From positions 1-64,000 of the forward strand of contig DASRFA010000018.1 of assembly GCA_035651755.1 (NCBI GenBank): 64,000 bases of DNA, written 5' to 3'. The first letter of the stretch is position 1. Each line of letters opens with the position of its first letter. The notes beneath the pieces are model-generated. The model did no database searches. It saw only the letters and a list, made by a program, of their open reading frames with translations, and was not told the origin of the DNA. Made by a program: the position numbers and the translations under genes. This DNA comes from DASRFA01 sp035651755. Lineage in GTDB: Bacteria; Desulfobacterota; Binatia; UBA12015. This document shows positions 7,922-17,395 of the stretch, piece by piece.

Positions 7922-9453
7922 CGGAGCCCGGCGCGCGGCGCGCGCGCGCGTCGGCGAAGGGCGGCGGCCGGTCGACGGCGACATGGGCGGCTGCGCTCGT
8001 GCTCGTCCTGTGCGCGACCATCCCGTGGCTCGTCCAGCGCCACTGGGACGCGAAGCCGGACGCGGCGACCTACCTCCTCGCCGCGCGGTCGCTCGCGCGT
8101 GGCGAGGGCTACCGGGTGATGGGCGAGCCGTACACGCTCCGGCCGCCCGGCTTCAGCCTCGCGCTCGCACCGATCGTCGCGTGGCGCGGCATCGACTTCG
8201 AGGCGCTGAACCTCGCCGGCGAGGCGTTCGGGGTCGCGGCGGTGGCGCTCTTCTTCCTCCTCCTCGCGCCGCGCGTCGGGAACGAGTGCGCGCTCGCGGC
8301 CGCGCTCGCCCTCGAGCTCCAGCCCGGCTTCCAGCAGCTCTGCAACCAGGTGCTGTCCGACGTTCCCGGTCTCGCGCTCGCGCTCCTCGCGCTGCTCGCG
8401 ATCCGCTGGTCCGGGCGACGGCCTTCCATCGCGCGCGACGTCGTCGCCGGCGCGGCGATCGCGCTCGCGACGTGGGTCCGGACGGCGAACGTCCTCCTCG
8501 TGCCGGCGCTCGCGCTCGAGCGCCTGCTCGCTCCGGCGTCGGAGTCGCGGCCGCACGCCGCGGCGCACGGCCGCGAACGCGGAGGGATGCGTGAACGCCT
8601 GCGACACGCGACCGTCGCCGGCGCGATCGCGCTCGCGGCGTACCTGCCGTGGGCGCTGCAGCCGCCGTCGGGCGGCGGATACGCGCAGGACGCGCTTGCC
8701 TCGTACGCGACCGCGCTCGTGCGGGCCGACGCGCTCGACCCCGATTCCGAAGTGGTGGGGCCGGCCGCGATCGCGGGCCGACTCCGCGTGAACGTCGCCT
8801 CGTACGTCGGCCTGCTCGGGATGTCGCCCGCGGATTCGCGGCCGACGCCGCTCGCCTGGCTGCTCGCCGCGCTCGCGATCGCGGCGTCGCTGTACGTCGG
8901 CGCGAAGCGCCGGGAGGCGCCCGAGTGGCTCGCGGGGATCACGGCGGGCGTGATCGCGGTGTACTACGTCCCGCAGGCGCGCCTCGCGCTCGTCGTCGCG
9001 GTGGTCGCGCTCGCGAACGCCGTCGAGGCGGCGCGCGACGCGGCGCTTCGCGTCGCGCGCGTGCGCGTCGCGGATGCGGCCGTGGTGAGCGCGCTCGCCG
9101 CCGCGACCGCGCTCACCTTCCGCGCCGACTTCCTGCGGCCGCGCAGCGCCGAGCGCTTCGCGGAGCTGGGGGCGATCGCGTCCTACGTCGCGTCGACCGC
9201 GAAACCCGGCGAGCGGCTCGCCGGCGACTACGGCTCGGTGTACGCGCTTCTGCTCGACCGGCCGGTCCTCGGCCTGCAGGCGGTCTGCAACCAGCGCGGC
9301 GACGCCGAGGCGCGAAGAACGATCGCGGAGAGCGGCGCCGATCGCGTCGTGCTGCAGCTCGACGGGCCGTGCGCCGGGCTGCGCGACCTCGGACGAGAGG
9401 AGGCCCGCCGCGGTGCCTTCGTGGTGCTCCGGCTCCGCGAAATCGCGCCGTGA
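7918..9453 (+). CDS. GT-C fold polytopic membrane glycosyltransferase-like protein
   Basis: A 511-residue membrane protein with around ten hydrophobic segments. The first periplasmic loop carries the acidic motif KPDAATYLLAARSLARGEGY seen in GT39/ArnT-like polyprenyl-phosphate-sugar transferases, followed by RPPGFSLALAP. GTG 7918 overlaps the stop of the arylsulfotransferase-like gene, giving a tight three-gene unit: sulfatase-like, ASST-like, GT-C. A longer upstream reading in the same frame is a shadow of the preceding gene. The likely role is extracytoplasmic glycan or lipid modification, inferred only from fold type and neighbours. Confidence 0.8.
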   Translation: MTEPGARRARASAKGGGRSTATWAAALVLVLCATIPWLVQRHWDAKPDAATYLLAARSLARGEGYRVMGEPYTLRPPGFSLALAPIVAWRGIDFEALNLAGEAFGVAAVALFFLLLAPRVGNECALAAALALELQPGFQQLCNQVLSDVPGLALALLALLAIRWSGRRPSIARDVVAGAAIALATWVRTANVLLVPALALERLLAPASESRPHAAAHGRERGGMRERLRHATVAGAIALAAYLPWALQPPSGGGYAQDALASYATALVRADALDPDSEVVGPAAIAGRLRVNVASYVGLLGMSPADSRPTPLAWLLAALAIAASLYVGAKRREAPEWLAGITAGVIAVYYVPQARLALVVAVVALANAVEAARDAALRVARVRVADAAVVSALAAATALTFRADFLRPRSAERFAELGAIASYVASTAKPGERLAGDYGSVYALLLDRPVLGLQAVCNQRGDAEARRTIAESGADRVVLQLDGPCAGLRDLGREEARRGAFVVLRLREIAP

Positions 9454-9484
9454 GCAGCCGGCTGCGAGCCGCCCCGGTCCGCGG

Positions 9485-11998
9485 TCACGAGCGGTGCAGG
9501 CGCGCGAGCGCGATCCACGCGAGCGCCGCCACGACCGAAACCGCGACCCCGGCGTAGAACGATCGCGGCACGTAGCGGAAGCGTACGCGGTGGCTTCCCG
9601 CGGGGACGGCGACGCCGCGGAACGCGCCGTTCACGAGCAGCGTGTCGGCGCGGACTCCGTCGAGATCGCTCTCCCAGCCGGGGTAGTCGACCTCGCTCGT
9701 GACGACGACCCCCGCGCTCGGCGCGTCCACGTCGAGTGCGATGCCGTGCGGCGTGTCGGACACGACCGCGACTCGACCCGCTCCAGCGTCGCCGCCGGCC
9801 CCGCTGCTCGCGCTGCCGGCCGTCGCATTGCCCGCTCCGTTGCGCGCGACCACGACCGCTCGGCGCGCCGGGGCGAAATCCGCCGACGTGACCCGAGCGA
9901 TCGCCGACGCGACGTCGGGCACGCGCTCGACCTCGCTCACGAAGTGGAAGCGCGCCAGGGCGTCCGGGCGATCGTAGAGCGTGATCGCGTCCTCCCCGCT
10001 CACCGCGCGCCACGGCGCCGGCAACGGGACGTCCGAGAGGACGAGCCCGACCGACAGGAGATCGAAGAGCGGGCCGTCGGCGACGCGGCGGTCGCGGAAC
10101 TCCGGGAAGTACTTCATGCGCGAGACCGACGTCCGATCGAAGGCGCTCATCACCGCGAGGTAGCGCTCGAGGCCGGCGGCGCTCGCGCCGTGCACGTCGT
10201 CGACGCCGAGGATCTGCGTGACGTTCGCCGGGAGGACGCGGCCGCCGGACTCGAGGACGCGCGCGAGCCTCCGTCCGCCGGCGTGCGCCGCGACCGCACG
10301 CTCGGTCGCGGTGCCCCCGAGCGAAGGGCGCGGCTGCACGGGGTTGAACTTCCAGCCGAACCACGCGTTCGGGACCGCGATCGCGGCGATCCACGCCGCC
10401 GCCGCGACCGTCGGGGAGAGGCGCCGTCGTGCGAGCCACGCGCACGCGGCCAGGATCGCGAGCGCGACCGCGAGCTGGCGCGCTCCGGAGACCGGAAGCG
10501 CGGCCGCGTGCTCCCACGCCTGCACGAGCCAGTCGCCGAACGCGCGCCGACGCGCGCCGTCGAGCAGCCACGCGCGCGACGTCCACGCCAGCTCGGCGGC
10601 GAGCGCGATCGCCGCGGCGAGCGCGATCCGGCGCGTCCGCGGCCGGTCGTCGGCCGTCGCGATCGACTCGAAGCCGTGGCCCGCGAGCGCGGCGACGGCG
10701 GCCATGTAGAGGAAGAGGACGCGATCGGGCCGCGAGTACGCGAACCCGGGCACGGCCGCGTAGGCGAGCGCGAGGAGCGGCGTCCCGAGCACGACGGCGA
10801 GGCTCACCAGCGCCATGCCCGCGAAGAGCGCGACGTCGCGTGGCCGAGCGGGTCGCACGAGCGCGACCGCGGCCAGGACCAGCGGTGCCCAGCCGGTGAA
10901 GACGTTCTCGCCGCTGTAGTTGAGCGCCCAGTAGCGCGCAGAGCGTGGCCGTCCGTCGAGGAGGGGTGCGAGGTCGTCGAACCAGTAGGTCCCGTCGACC
11001 GGATGGCCGAAGACGTCGGGCAGGATGCCCTGGAGGAGGCCCGGAGCCGGCAGCGCCGACGCGAGCACCTGCTGGAGCGACACGACCTCGCGCGACGACT
11101 CGCGCAGGAACTCCGCGAACGGAACGACCTGGAACCCGACGAGCGCGACGCCGAGCGCGATCCAGCAGGCGAGCCACGCCGCCCGGCGCGCGACCTCGCG
11201 CCCCGCCGGGCCCGCGCCCGCGCGCCGCTCGCCCGCGATGTCGCACGCGAAGAGCGCCGCGCTCGCCGCGAACGACATCGCCGCCATCTGCGGATGGCCG
11301 CCGAGCACGGTGAGCGCGCTTCCCAGGGCGAGCTGCGCTCCGGCGCGCCGCGTGCTGCCGCCGCGCGCGAGCGCGCGCGCACCGAGCAGGAGGAGCGGCA
11401 GCCACGTGCCGGTGAACACGTAGCTCGGCGAGCTCGCGCGGATGAGGAACATCCCGTTCAGCTCGAACGCGGCCCCGCCGACCGCGCTCGCTGCGCTCGA
11501 GAGCGCGGACCCGCGGAGGAAGAGGAACATGAGGCTCCCCGCGAGCGCCAGGTGGAGGCAGATGCTCGCGCCCATGCTCCAGTACGGATCGACGAGATCG
11601 AACACCGCGCTCGGCGGGTAGAGCGTGTTGTTCTGGATCATCGCGAAGTGCGGGTAGCCGCCGTAGATCCGCGGGTTCCAGAACGGGATGGTCCCGGCGC
11701 GGAGCGCGTCGTGGTTCAGCACGCGCGCCGGGAGCGTGAGCACGAGCGCGTCCGCCATGAGCTCGTTCGTCGGCCGATCGCCCGGCGCGCCGACGTCGCC
11801 GATCCAGGGCGGGAACGTGTGGAGGCCGGTCGGCAGGAGGACGTTGCCCGGCAGCAGGTACGGCGCGCAGAACGCGAGCGCGATCGCGGCGAAGACGAGG
11901 TGCGGCGCGAGCCCGCGCGGCGCGAGGCGCCCGAGCAATCCCACGCGCTCGGAAGGGGCGGAGACGCCGCGAGGCCGATCCGCCGCCGCCGGCGCCAT
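9485..11998 (-). CDS. YfhO-family large membrane protein
   Basis: An 837-residue protein with about twelve hydrophobic segments and a long C-terminal periplasmic region followed by a final membrane anchor. The motifs FPPWIGD, PFWNPRIYGGYPHFA and the C-terminal HRVRFRYVPRSFYAGVAVS pattern are those of the YfhO family. These proteins are related to GT-C glycosyltransferases, and characterised Gram-positive members are linked to glycosylation of cell-wall or lipoteichoic polymers. It begins ten bases after the stop of the upstream sulfatase-like gene on the same strand, so it is the third gene of a likely operon with the two sulfatase paralogues. Confidence 0.85.
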   Translation of the reverse strand: MAPAAADRPRGVSAPSERVGLLGRLAPRGLAPHLVFAAIALAFCAPYLLPGNVLLPTGLHTFPPWIGDVGAPGDRPTNELMADALVLTLPARVLNHDALRAGTIPFWNPRIYGGYPHFAMIQNNTLYPPSAVFDLVDPYWSMGASICLHLALAGSLMFLFLRGSALSSAASAVGGAAFELNGMFLIRASSPSYVFTGTWLPLLLLGARALARGGSTRRAGAQLALGSALTVLGGHPQMAAMSFAASAALFACDIAGERRAGAGPAGREVARRAAWLACWIALGVALVGFQVVPFAEFLRESSREVVSLQQVLASALPAPGLLQGILPDVFGHPVDGTYWFDDLAPLLDGRPRSARYWALNYSGENVFTGWAPLVLAAVALVRPARPRDVALFAGMALVSLAVVLGTPLLALAYAAVPGFAYSRPDRVLFLYMAAVAALAGHGFESIATADDRPRTRRIALAAAIALAAELAWTSRAWLLDGARRRAFGDWLVQAWEHAAALPVSGARQLAVALAILAACAWLARRRLSPTVAAAAWIAAIAVPNAWFGWKFNPVQPRPSLGGTATERAVAAHAGGRRLARVLESGGRVLPANVTQILGVDDVHGASAAGLERYLAVMSAFDRTSVSRMKYFPEFRDRRVADGPLFDLLSVGLVLSDVPLPAPWRAVSGEDAITLYDRPDALARFHFVSEVERVPDVASAIARVTSADFAPARRAVVVARNGAGNATAGSASSGAGGDAGAGRVAVVSDTPHGIALDVDAPSAGVVVTSEVDYPGWESDLDGVRADTLLVNGAFRGVAVPAGSHRVRFRYVPRSFYAGVAVSVVAALAWIALARLHRS

Positions 11999-12008
11999 GA
12001 GCGGTCGC

Positions 12009-13445
12009 TTACTCGACGTAGCCGAGCGCCTTCAAGCTCTCCCGGTGCTCGGGCGACACGGTCTCGGCGGGCACCGGCGCGGGGCGCGCGCCGCGCGCGA
12101 GCCGATCGGTCACGAGCGCGCGCATCCGGGACACGTCGTCGCGCCGGCCGGCGGCGACGTTCTTCGCCTCCGTCGGATCGCTCCGGTGGTCGTAGAGCTC
12201 GTCGGCGCCGTCCTTCGAGTTGAGCACGTAGCGGGTCGGTCCGATCAGGACCGAGAACTGCGTCCCGAGGTCCTTCTCGAGCTTCGCGTTTCCGTATGCA
12301 CCGAACGAGAACAGGGCGACGTCGCCCGCCAGCTGCGACTGCAGGAGGTTCCGGCCCTCGAACGACGCGGGCGGCTCGAAGCCGAGGAGGACGAGGAGCG
12401 TCGGCGCGAGGTCGAGGAGCGCGACCGGCGCGTCGCGCGGAACGGCGGCGAGCCGGCGGTCGCCGCCCGGCTCGCGCACGACCAGCGGGACGTGCACGGT
12501 TTCCTCGTACGCGACGTTCCCGTGCGAGAAGACGAGCCGGTGGCCGGGCTCGGCGAGCGTCTCGCCGTGGTCCGCAGTCACGGCGACGAGCGTGTCGCGA
12601 TCGCGGCCGCGCTCGCGGAGGAATGCGAGCAGCTCGCCGAGCTTCGCGTCGGCGTAGCGGATCTCGGCGTCGTAGCGCGCGACGTAGTAGTCGGCGTCGG
12701 TCCGACCGCCCAGCACCTGGTACGACGGGATCGTGCCCGGGACGAAGTCCTCCTTGCCGATCGGGTAGTCGCGGCCGATCTTCCCGAAGAGCGGGTCGCC
12801 GACGTAGCGGTCGGGGTCGACCGGCGCCTGGTACGGGCCGTGCGGGTCGATCAGGTGCATCCACACGAAGAACGGCTTGTCGGGCGGCGCCTGCTCGATC
12901 CAGGCGCGCACGGCCGCCACCGTGTCGCCGGCGGGCCGCTCGTAGCGCTGCTGCCGGTTCAGCTCGGCGACCGTGAGCTGGTCGTCGAAGTGCTCGAAGA
13001 CGTCCTGCAGGCCGGACTTCCGCCCGACGACGACGCTCGAGGCGAAGCCGGCCGTCGCGTAGCCGTGGCGGCGGAGCTCGGTCATGAGCGACGGGACGTC
13101 CGCCGGGAAGCGCTGCTTGTTCGCGACGACGCCGTGGCGGTCGGGCGGGAGCGACGTGAAGATGGTCGCGTGCGAGGCGCCGGTCGTCGCCGATTGCGAG
13201 TAGCAGCGCGCGAACCACGTCCCCTCGCGTGCCAGCCCGTCGAGGTTCGGCGAGGTGTCGCGCGCGTAGCCCGCGAATCCGAGGTGGTCGGCGCGGAGCG
13301 TGTCGACCGTGACGAGGAGCAGGTTCCGGCGCCGGCCAGGCTCGGGGCCGGCGGCGGTCGACCCGAGCGCCGCGAACACGAGCGCGCCCGCGAGCGCGCC
13401 GGCGACGGCGGCGATCGCCGTCCTCCGAGTCGATCCGCCCCTCAC
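12009..13445 (-). CDS. Sulfatase-family protein with Thr nucleophile (2)
   Basis: A 478-residue alkaline-phosphatase-superfamily hydrolase with an N-terminal hydrophobic segment (residues 9-32) that could be a signal or anchor. VTVDTLRADH and TADHGETLAE mark the metal site. The nucleophile region reads T-T-G-A-S-H, putting T88 in the place of the formylglycine Cys/Ser and His in the place of Arg. It ends ESLKALGYVE. The GTG start overlaps the stop of the upstream paralogue (GTGA), so the pair is translationally coupled. The longer ORF running upstream to 14801 is a frame shadow of that paralogue. The substrate is unknown; an envelope phosphate or sulfate ester is the obvious possibility. Confidence 0.87.
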   Translation of the reverse strand: MRGGSTRRTAIAAVAGALAGALVFAALGSTAAGPEPGRRRNLLLVTVDTLRADHLGFAGYARDTSPNLDGLAREGTWFARCYSQSATTGASHATIFTSLPPDRHGVVANKQRFPADVPSLMTELRRHGYATAGFASSVVVGRKSGLQDVFEHFDDQLTVAELNRQQRYERPAGDTVAAVRAWIEQAPPDKPFFVWMHLIDPHGPYQAPVDPDRYVGDPLFGKIGRDYPIGKEDFVPGTIPSYQVLGGRTDADYYVARYDAEIRYADAKLGELLAFLRERGRDRDTLVAVTADHGETLAEPGHRLVFSHGNVAYEETVHVPLVVREPGGDRRLAAVPRDAPVALLDLAPTLLVLLGFEPPASFEGRNLLQSQLAGDVALFSFGAYGNAKLEKDLGTQFSVLIGPTRYVLNSKDGADELYDHRSDPTEAKNVAAGRRDDVSRMRALVTDRLARGARPAPVPAETVSPEHRESLKALGYVE

Positions 13446-14938
13446 TGCACGTACCCGAGCGCGCGGAGGCGCTCGGCGTCCTTTCCCGAGACGCCGCCGC
13501 GCGCGGCTTCCGGGGTCTCCGACAGCCACTTTTCGATCGTCGCCGCGAGGCGACCCGCCTCCTCGCCGTGCGCGTCGACGAGGTTCGTGAGCTCGTGGGG
13601 ATCGCTCGCGAGGTCGTAGAGCTCGCGCGTCTGCTCGACCTTGCACTCGATGTACTTCCAGCGACCCTTCCGGACGCCGACCTTCAGGCCGTAGGCCTCG
13701 ACGCCGGGCCGCACCTTGCCCTCGTAGTGCCGGCGCTGGAGGAACACCGGGCGCTCGGGATCGAGCTTCTCGCCGCCGGTCAGCGCTCCCGCGAGGCTCC
13801 GGCCCTGCGGGCGGATGTCGGGCGCCGCCACGCCGGCGAGCGCGAGAACCGTCGGCGTCAAGTCGGTGAGCTCGACGGGCTCGGCGATCGATCTCCCCCC
13901 GGCGAGCCGCGCCGGCCAGCGCACGACCAGCGGCACGTGCACCGCCTCCTCGTAGAGGTGGAGGCCGTGGTTCATCCAGCCGTGCTGCATGAGGCCCTCG
14001 CCGTGGTCGCCGACGACGACGACGAGCGTCCAGTCGAGGATGCCGGCCTGCGCGAGGCGGTCGAGGAGGAGCCCGAGCTGCTCGTCCGCGTAGTGGATCT
14101 CGCCGTCGTAGGCGGCGACCTGCTGCGCGATGCGAGCATCGTCGCCCGGCGCCGGGGGGAAGAGCGCGGCGTGCTCCGGCAGCGGGGCGTAGGGGTCGTG
14201 CGGGTCGAAGAAGTGGACGAAGAGGAAGAACGGCGGAGCGGGCGTCGCCGCGGCCGCCGCGCCCGAGCCGGCGCTCGCCCCGGAGAGATAGCCGTTCGAC
14301 TCGAGCCACGACTCCGCTCGCGCGCGCGTCTCGGCGCCGCGCCGGCAGAAGGACTCCTCGAGGTCGCGCCCCTCCCAGTTCTTCGCCGCCATCTTGCACG
14401 ACCCCTCGCCGAAGTGGTCGTCCCACGTCTCGAAGCCCTGCGATGCGCCGAAGCGCCGGTCGAGGACGAACGAGCTCACGAAGCCGGCCGTCCGGTAGCC
14501 GGCCGCGGAGAGCGCGGCCGCGAGCGTCGGCGTGCCCGGCGCGAGCGCGAGCCCGTTCTTCACGACGCCGTGCGTGCGCGGAAAGACGCCGGTGAACATG
14601 GACGAGTGCGACGGCATCGTCGTCGGCATCGGCGCGTAGGCGGCGTCGAAGCGGATCGACGTCGCGAGGAGGGCGGCGAGGCGGGGCGTCGTCGGGCGCT
14701 CGTAGCCGTACGCAGACGTGTGGTCGGCGCGCGTCGTGTCGAAAGAGACCAGGAGGACGTTCGGGCGCGTCGGCGCGGCGTCGCGCGCGCCGCGCTCGCA
14801 TCCTCCCGCGAGCGCGGCCAGAAGAGCGACGACGAGCGCGGCGGGCGAGCGGCGTCGCCGCGACGCCGCTCGCGGTGGCTCGCGCCGCGAGCGCGGCGTC
14901 GAAAGGGCGGTCCGGTGCTTCTCGGGTCTGGTCGTCAT
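13442..14938 (-). CDS. Sulfatase-family lipoprotein with Thr nucleophile (3)
   Basis: A 498-residue lipoprotein of the sulfatase/alkaline phosphatase superfamily. The ATG at 14938 gives a basic N-region, a hydrophobic core and the lipobox LAGGC (Cys 47); the ORF extends upstream to 15121 but that part does not look like protein. Metal motifs are SFDTTRADH and VGDHGEGL. The nucleophile motif is T-M-P-S-H (T107) instead of C/S-x-P-S-R. The C-terminus is RLRALGYVQ. It is first in a minus-strand operon with sulfatase-like protein 2 and the YfhO-like protein, and is divergent from the PHP-type hydrolase gene across about 185 bases. Confidence 0.87.
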   Translation of the reverse strand: MTTRPEKHRTALSTPRSRREPPRAASRRRRSPAALVVALLAALAGGCERGARDAAPTRPNVLLVSFDTTRADHTSAYGYERPTTPRLAALLATSIRFDAAYAPMPTTMPSHSSMFTGVFPRTHGVVKNGLALAPGTPTLAAALSAAGYRTAGFVSSFVLDRRFGASQGFETWDDHFGEGSCKMAAKNWEGRDLEESFCRRGAETRARAESWLESNGYLSGASAGSGAAAAATPAPPFFLFVHFFDPHDPYAPLPEHAALFPPAPGDDARIAQQVAAYDGEIHYADEQLGLLLDRLAQAGILDWTLVVVVGDHGEGLMQHGWMNHGLHLYEEAVHVPLVVRWPARLAGGRSIAEPVELTDLTPTVLALAGVAAPDIRPQGRSLAGALTGGEKLDPERPVFLQRRHYEGKVRPGVEAYGLKVGVRKGRWKYIECKVEQTRELYDLASDPHELTNLVDAHGEEAGRLAATIEKWLSETPEAARGGVSGKDAERLRALGYVQ

Positions 14939-15123
14939 CGCGGGCGCAGGACGACGGTGGAGCGGGCGGGTCCTCTCGATCGCCCGAAGGCCGAGCGGCC
15001 CGAGCGACCGTCCACGGCTATCGGTTGGCCGCGAGACCGTCAAACTCGATCGGCGCAGCGGCGGGTTTGCGGCCGTGCCCGGCGGTCTGCGACAAGAGCG
15101 ACGGAGCGCCCGCCGCGTCACCG

Positions 15124-17379
15124 ATGGAAGGATCGCGCCTCGCTTGCGCCGCCGCCGTGCTGGCGGCGGCGGTCCTGTCGTCGGCGGCCGCGGGAGCGGG
15201 CGGCGACGCCCGGCCCTTCTCCGTTCAACTCCACGTCCACGGGTCCGCGAGCGAGGGCATCGCCAGCATCGACTCCCACAGCGACGAGGCGCGCGAGGTC
15301 GGCGCCGACGTCATCTGGTGGAGCGACCACGACTTCCGGATCGCGTCGTACCACCATCCGACCGCGTTCGACTTCGAGGCCTGGGCGGAGCCGATCGACG
15401 CCGGCGAGTCGTGGCGCGAGCCGACCGGCCTGCCGCGCGGCCGCGGCGCGCTCCGGCGACGAGCGGCCCACGACGCCGAGAGCGGAGATGCGTCGCAGAA
15501 GATGCTCCGGAAGGCGCGCCGGTCGACGGCGGCGGGCGCGGCCGAGATCACCGCCGACCGCGCGGACGACGGCTCCCACAGCCTGCGCGTCCGGGCCGCC
15601 GGGGAGGGCCCCGAGTTCCAGGAGCTCCTCTACCAGCTCATGAGCGCGCGCTCGCTGTTCAAGCGCCCGCTCTTCTCCGACGTCGCAATCGAGCTGTCGG
15701 TCTATCCCGAGGCGCTCGGGCCCGACGCGCGCGCGCTCGTGGAGGTGATGCTCTCCGAGCACCCGCCGAAGGGCGACCTGCCGCGCGCGAACTACCTCCT
15801 GCGTTACGTGCTCGACAACGCGCGCACGGCGCCGGAGCGGCGCGGGACCACGCTCGAGGTGCCCGTCGCCTACCGCGAGGGCGGGTGGAACCGGCTCGTT
15901 CTCCCGGTCACGCGCGACGTCGTCGCCGGGTTCCCGATGATCCGCGGCGAGGACAACAGCATGGCGGTGGTCGCGCTCGGCGTGGAGGCGCGGCGGGGCG
16001 CGACGGCGTCGGCGCTCTTCGATCGCTTCCGCATCGCGCAGCGGATCGCGGGCGACCAGGCGTACGACCGTCAAGCCCAGGTCATCGAGCAGGCGGCCGC
16101 CGACCATCCCGGGCTGGTGCAGCTCCAGGGCGTCGAGATCTCGTACGCCTCGCAGCACCTGAACGAGTTCTCGATCGGGACGCGGCTCCTCGACTACGAG
16201 AGCGTGCTCGCCGAGGCCGCGCAGCGGCACGCGCGCGCCGCCGCCCCGGCCGTCGCCGGCGCCGCCGATGCCGACGCGGGCGACGCGGACTCGGGCGACG
16301 AGAGCGCAGCGGTCCCCGCGGACGTGCAGGACGCCGTCGCGCGCCGCGCCGTCGCGGAAGCGCACGCCCGCGGCGGCCTCGTGTCGTACAACCACATGTT
16401 CGGCGCGGCGATGGCGGGCGGACCCGCGCTCGCGAGCCGGGACGCGATCCTGGCCAAGATCCTCGCGAACCGCGCGTACGGCGCCGACATCCTCGAGGTC
16501 GGCTACCGGGATCGCGGCGGGCACGACCTCGCGGACCACCTCTGGGTCTGGGACCAGCTCGCGCTCGCGGGCCTGCATTTCGTCGGCGTGGGCGTGAGCG
16601 ACTCGCACGGCGGCCCGCGTCAGCGCTGGCGCACGTCGCCGAACAACTTCCTCTCCTGGATCTGGGCGCGCTCGCCGACGAAGCCGGAGCTCCTCGCCGG
16701 CATGCGCGCCGGCCGCATCTTCTTCGGCGACATCACGCTCTTCCACGGGTCGGTCGACCTCACGACCGCGCGCGGCTGGCGCATGGGACAGATCGTGCTC
16801 AGCGATCGCGAGTCCGAGGACGTCGCGATCGCGATCCGCGGCGTCGCGGCCGGCGACGCGGTGCGCGTCGTGCAGCCGGGTGCTCCGCCCGCGACGCTGA
16901 ACGCGACGTCCGCGGACGTCGACGACAAGCGGGAGATCGCGCTGCCTCCCGGTGGAACGACCCTCGTCCGGATCGCGGTCGAGTCCGCGGACGGGAAGGC
17001 GAAGGTCTCGAGCAACCCGATCACGTGGGTCCGGCGCGCGCCCGAAGCCGGCATCCCGGCGGCGCGTGCGGGGATCGACGTCGGCGGCGTGCGGAGCGAG
17101 CGCATCGAGGGGTTCACGGTGACGGGCGCCGAGGCGAGCGGCGGGAAGCGCGACGCGCCCGACGCCGTCGTCCTCCGCGGCCGGGGCGACGGCGGGATCG
17201 TCGAGCTCGACGCGTCGTCGCTCGGCCGCGACGTCGCCGTGACGTTCACCGGTCTCGCGGGGACGTGGTCGTTCGAGCCGCCGCGGCTCACGCTGCGCGA
17301 CCTGCGGGGCGAGGGCACCGTCGAGATCCGCCGCGCCGGTACGCGCCCAGCCGTCGAACCAGCCTCCGGCGCGCGCTAG
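15124..17379 (+). CDS. Secreted PHP-type metallohydrolase (CehA/McbA-like) with inserted domain
   Basis: A 751-residue protein with an N-terminal signal peptide (residues 1-26). PHP-superfamily metal motifs are present: LHVHGS (H37, H39), WWSDHD (68-70) and, far downstream, GVSDSHGG (D493, H495), then SPTKPELLAGMRAGRIFFGD. The long stretch of about 200 residues between the second and later motifs looks like a beta-rich inserted domain (DDGSHSLRVRA, VPVAYREGGWNRLVLPV), and the C-terminus is a further beta-rich region. It probably hydrolyses an ester or phosphoester outside the cytoplasm. ABC transporter and phosphatase genes follow at 16 and 14 bases, suggesting one operon. The start ATG lacks a strong Shine-Dalgarno sequence. 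Confidence 0.78.
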   Translation: MEGSRLACAAAVLAAAVLSSAAAGAGGDARPFSVQLHVHGSASEGIASIDSHSDEAREVGADVIWWSDHDFRIASYHHPTAFDFEAWAEPIDAGESWREPTGLPRGRGALRRRAAHDAESGDASQKMLRKARRSTAAGAAEITADRADDGSHSLRVRAAGEGPEFQELLYQLMSARSLFKRPLFSDVAIELSVYPEALGPDARALVEVMLSEHPPKGDLPRANYLLRYVLDNARTAPERRGTTLEVPVAYREGGWNRLVLPVTRDVVAGFPMIRGEDNSMAVVALGVEARRGATASALFDRFRIAQRIAGDQAYDRQAQVIEQAAADHPGLVQLQGVEISYASQHLNEFSIGTRLLDYESVLAEAAQRHARAAAPAVAGAADADAGDADSGDESAAVPADVQDAVARRAVAEAHARGGLVSYNHMFGAAMAGGPALASRDAILAKILANRAYGADILEVGYRDRGGHDLADHLWVWDQLALAGLHFVGVGVSDSHGGPRQRWRTSPNNFLSWIWARSPTKPELLAGMRAGRIFFGDITLFHGSVDLTTARGWRMGQIVLSDRESEDVAIAIRGVAAGDAVRVVQPGAPPATLNATSADVDDKREIALPPGGTTLVRIAVESADGKAKVSSNPITWVRRAPEAGIPAARAGIDVGGVRSERIEGFTVTGAEASGGKRDAPDAVVLRGRGDGGIVELDASSLGRDVAVTFTGLAGTWSFEPPRLTLRDLRGEGTVEIRRAGTRPAVEPASGAR

Positions 17380-17395
17380 GGTCGTCGCAGCCGCG

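Noticed and set aside
12009..14801. Single 930-codon reading of the two sulfatase genes
   Set aside because: The upstream half is a frame shadow. The real boundary is the GTGA overlap, and each protein has its own start and domain.
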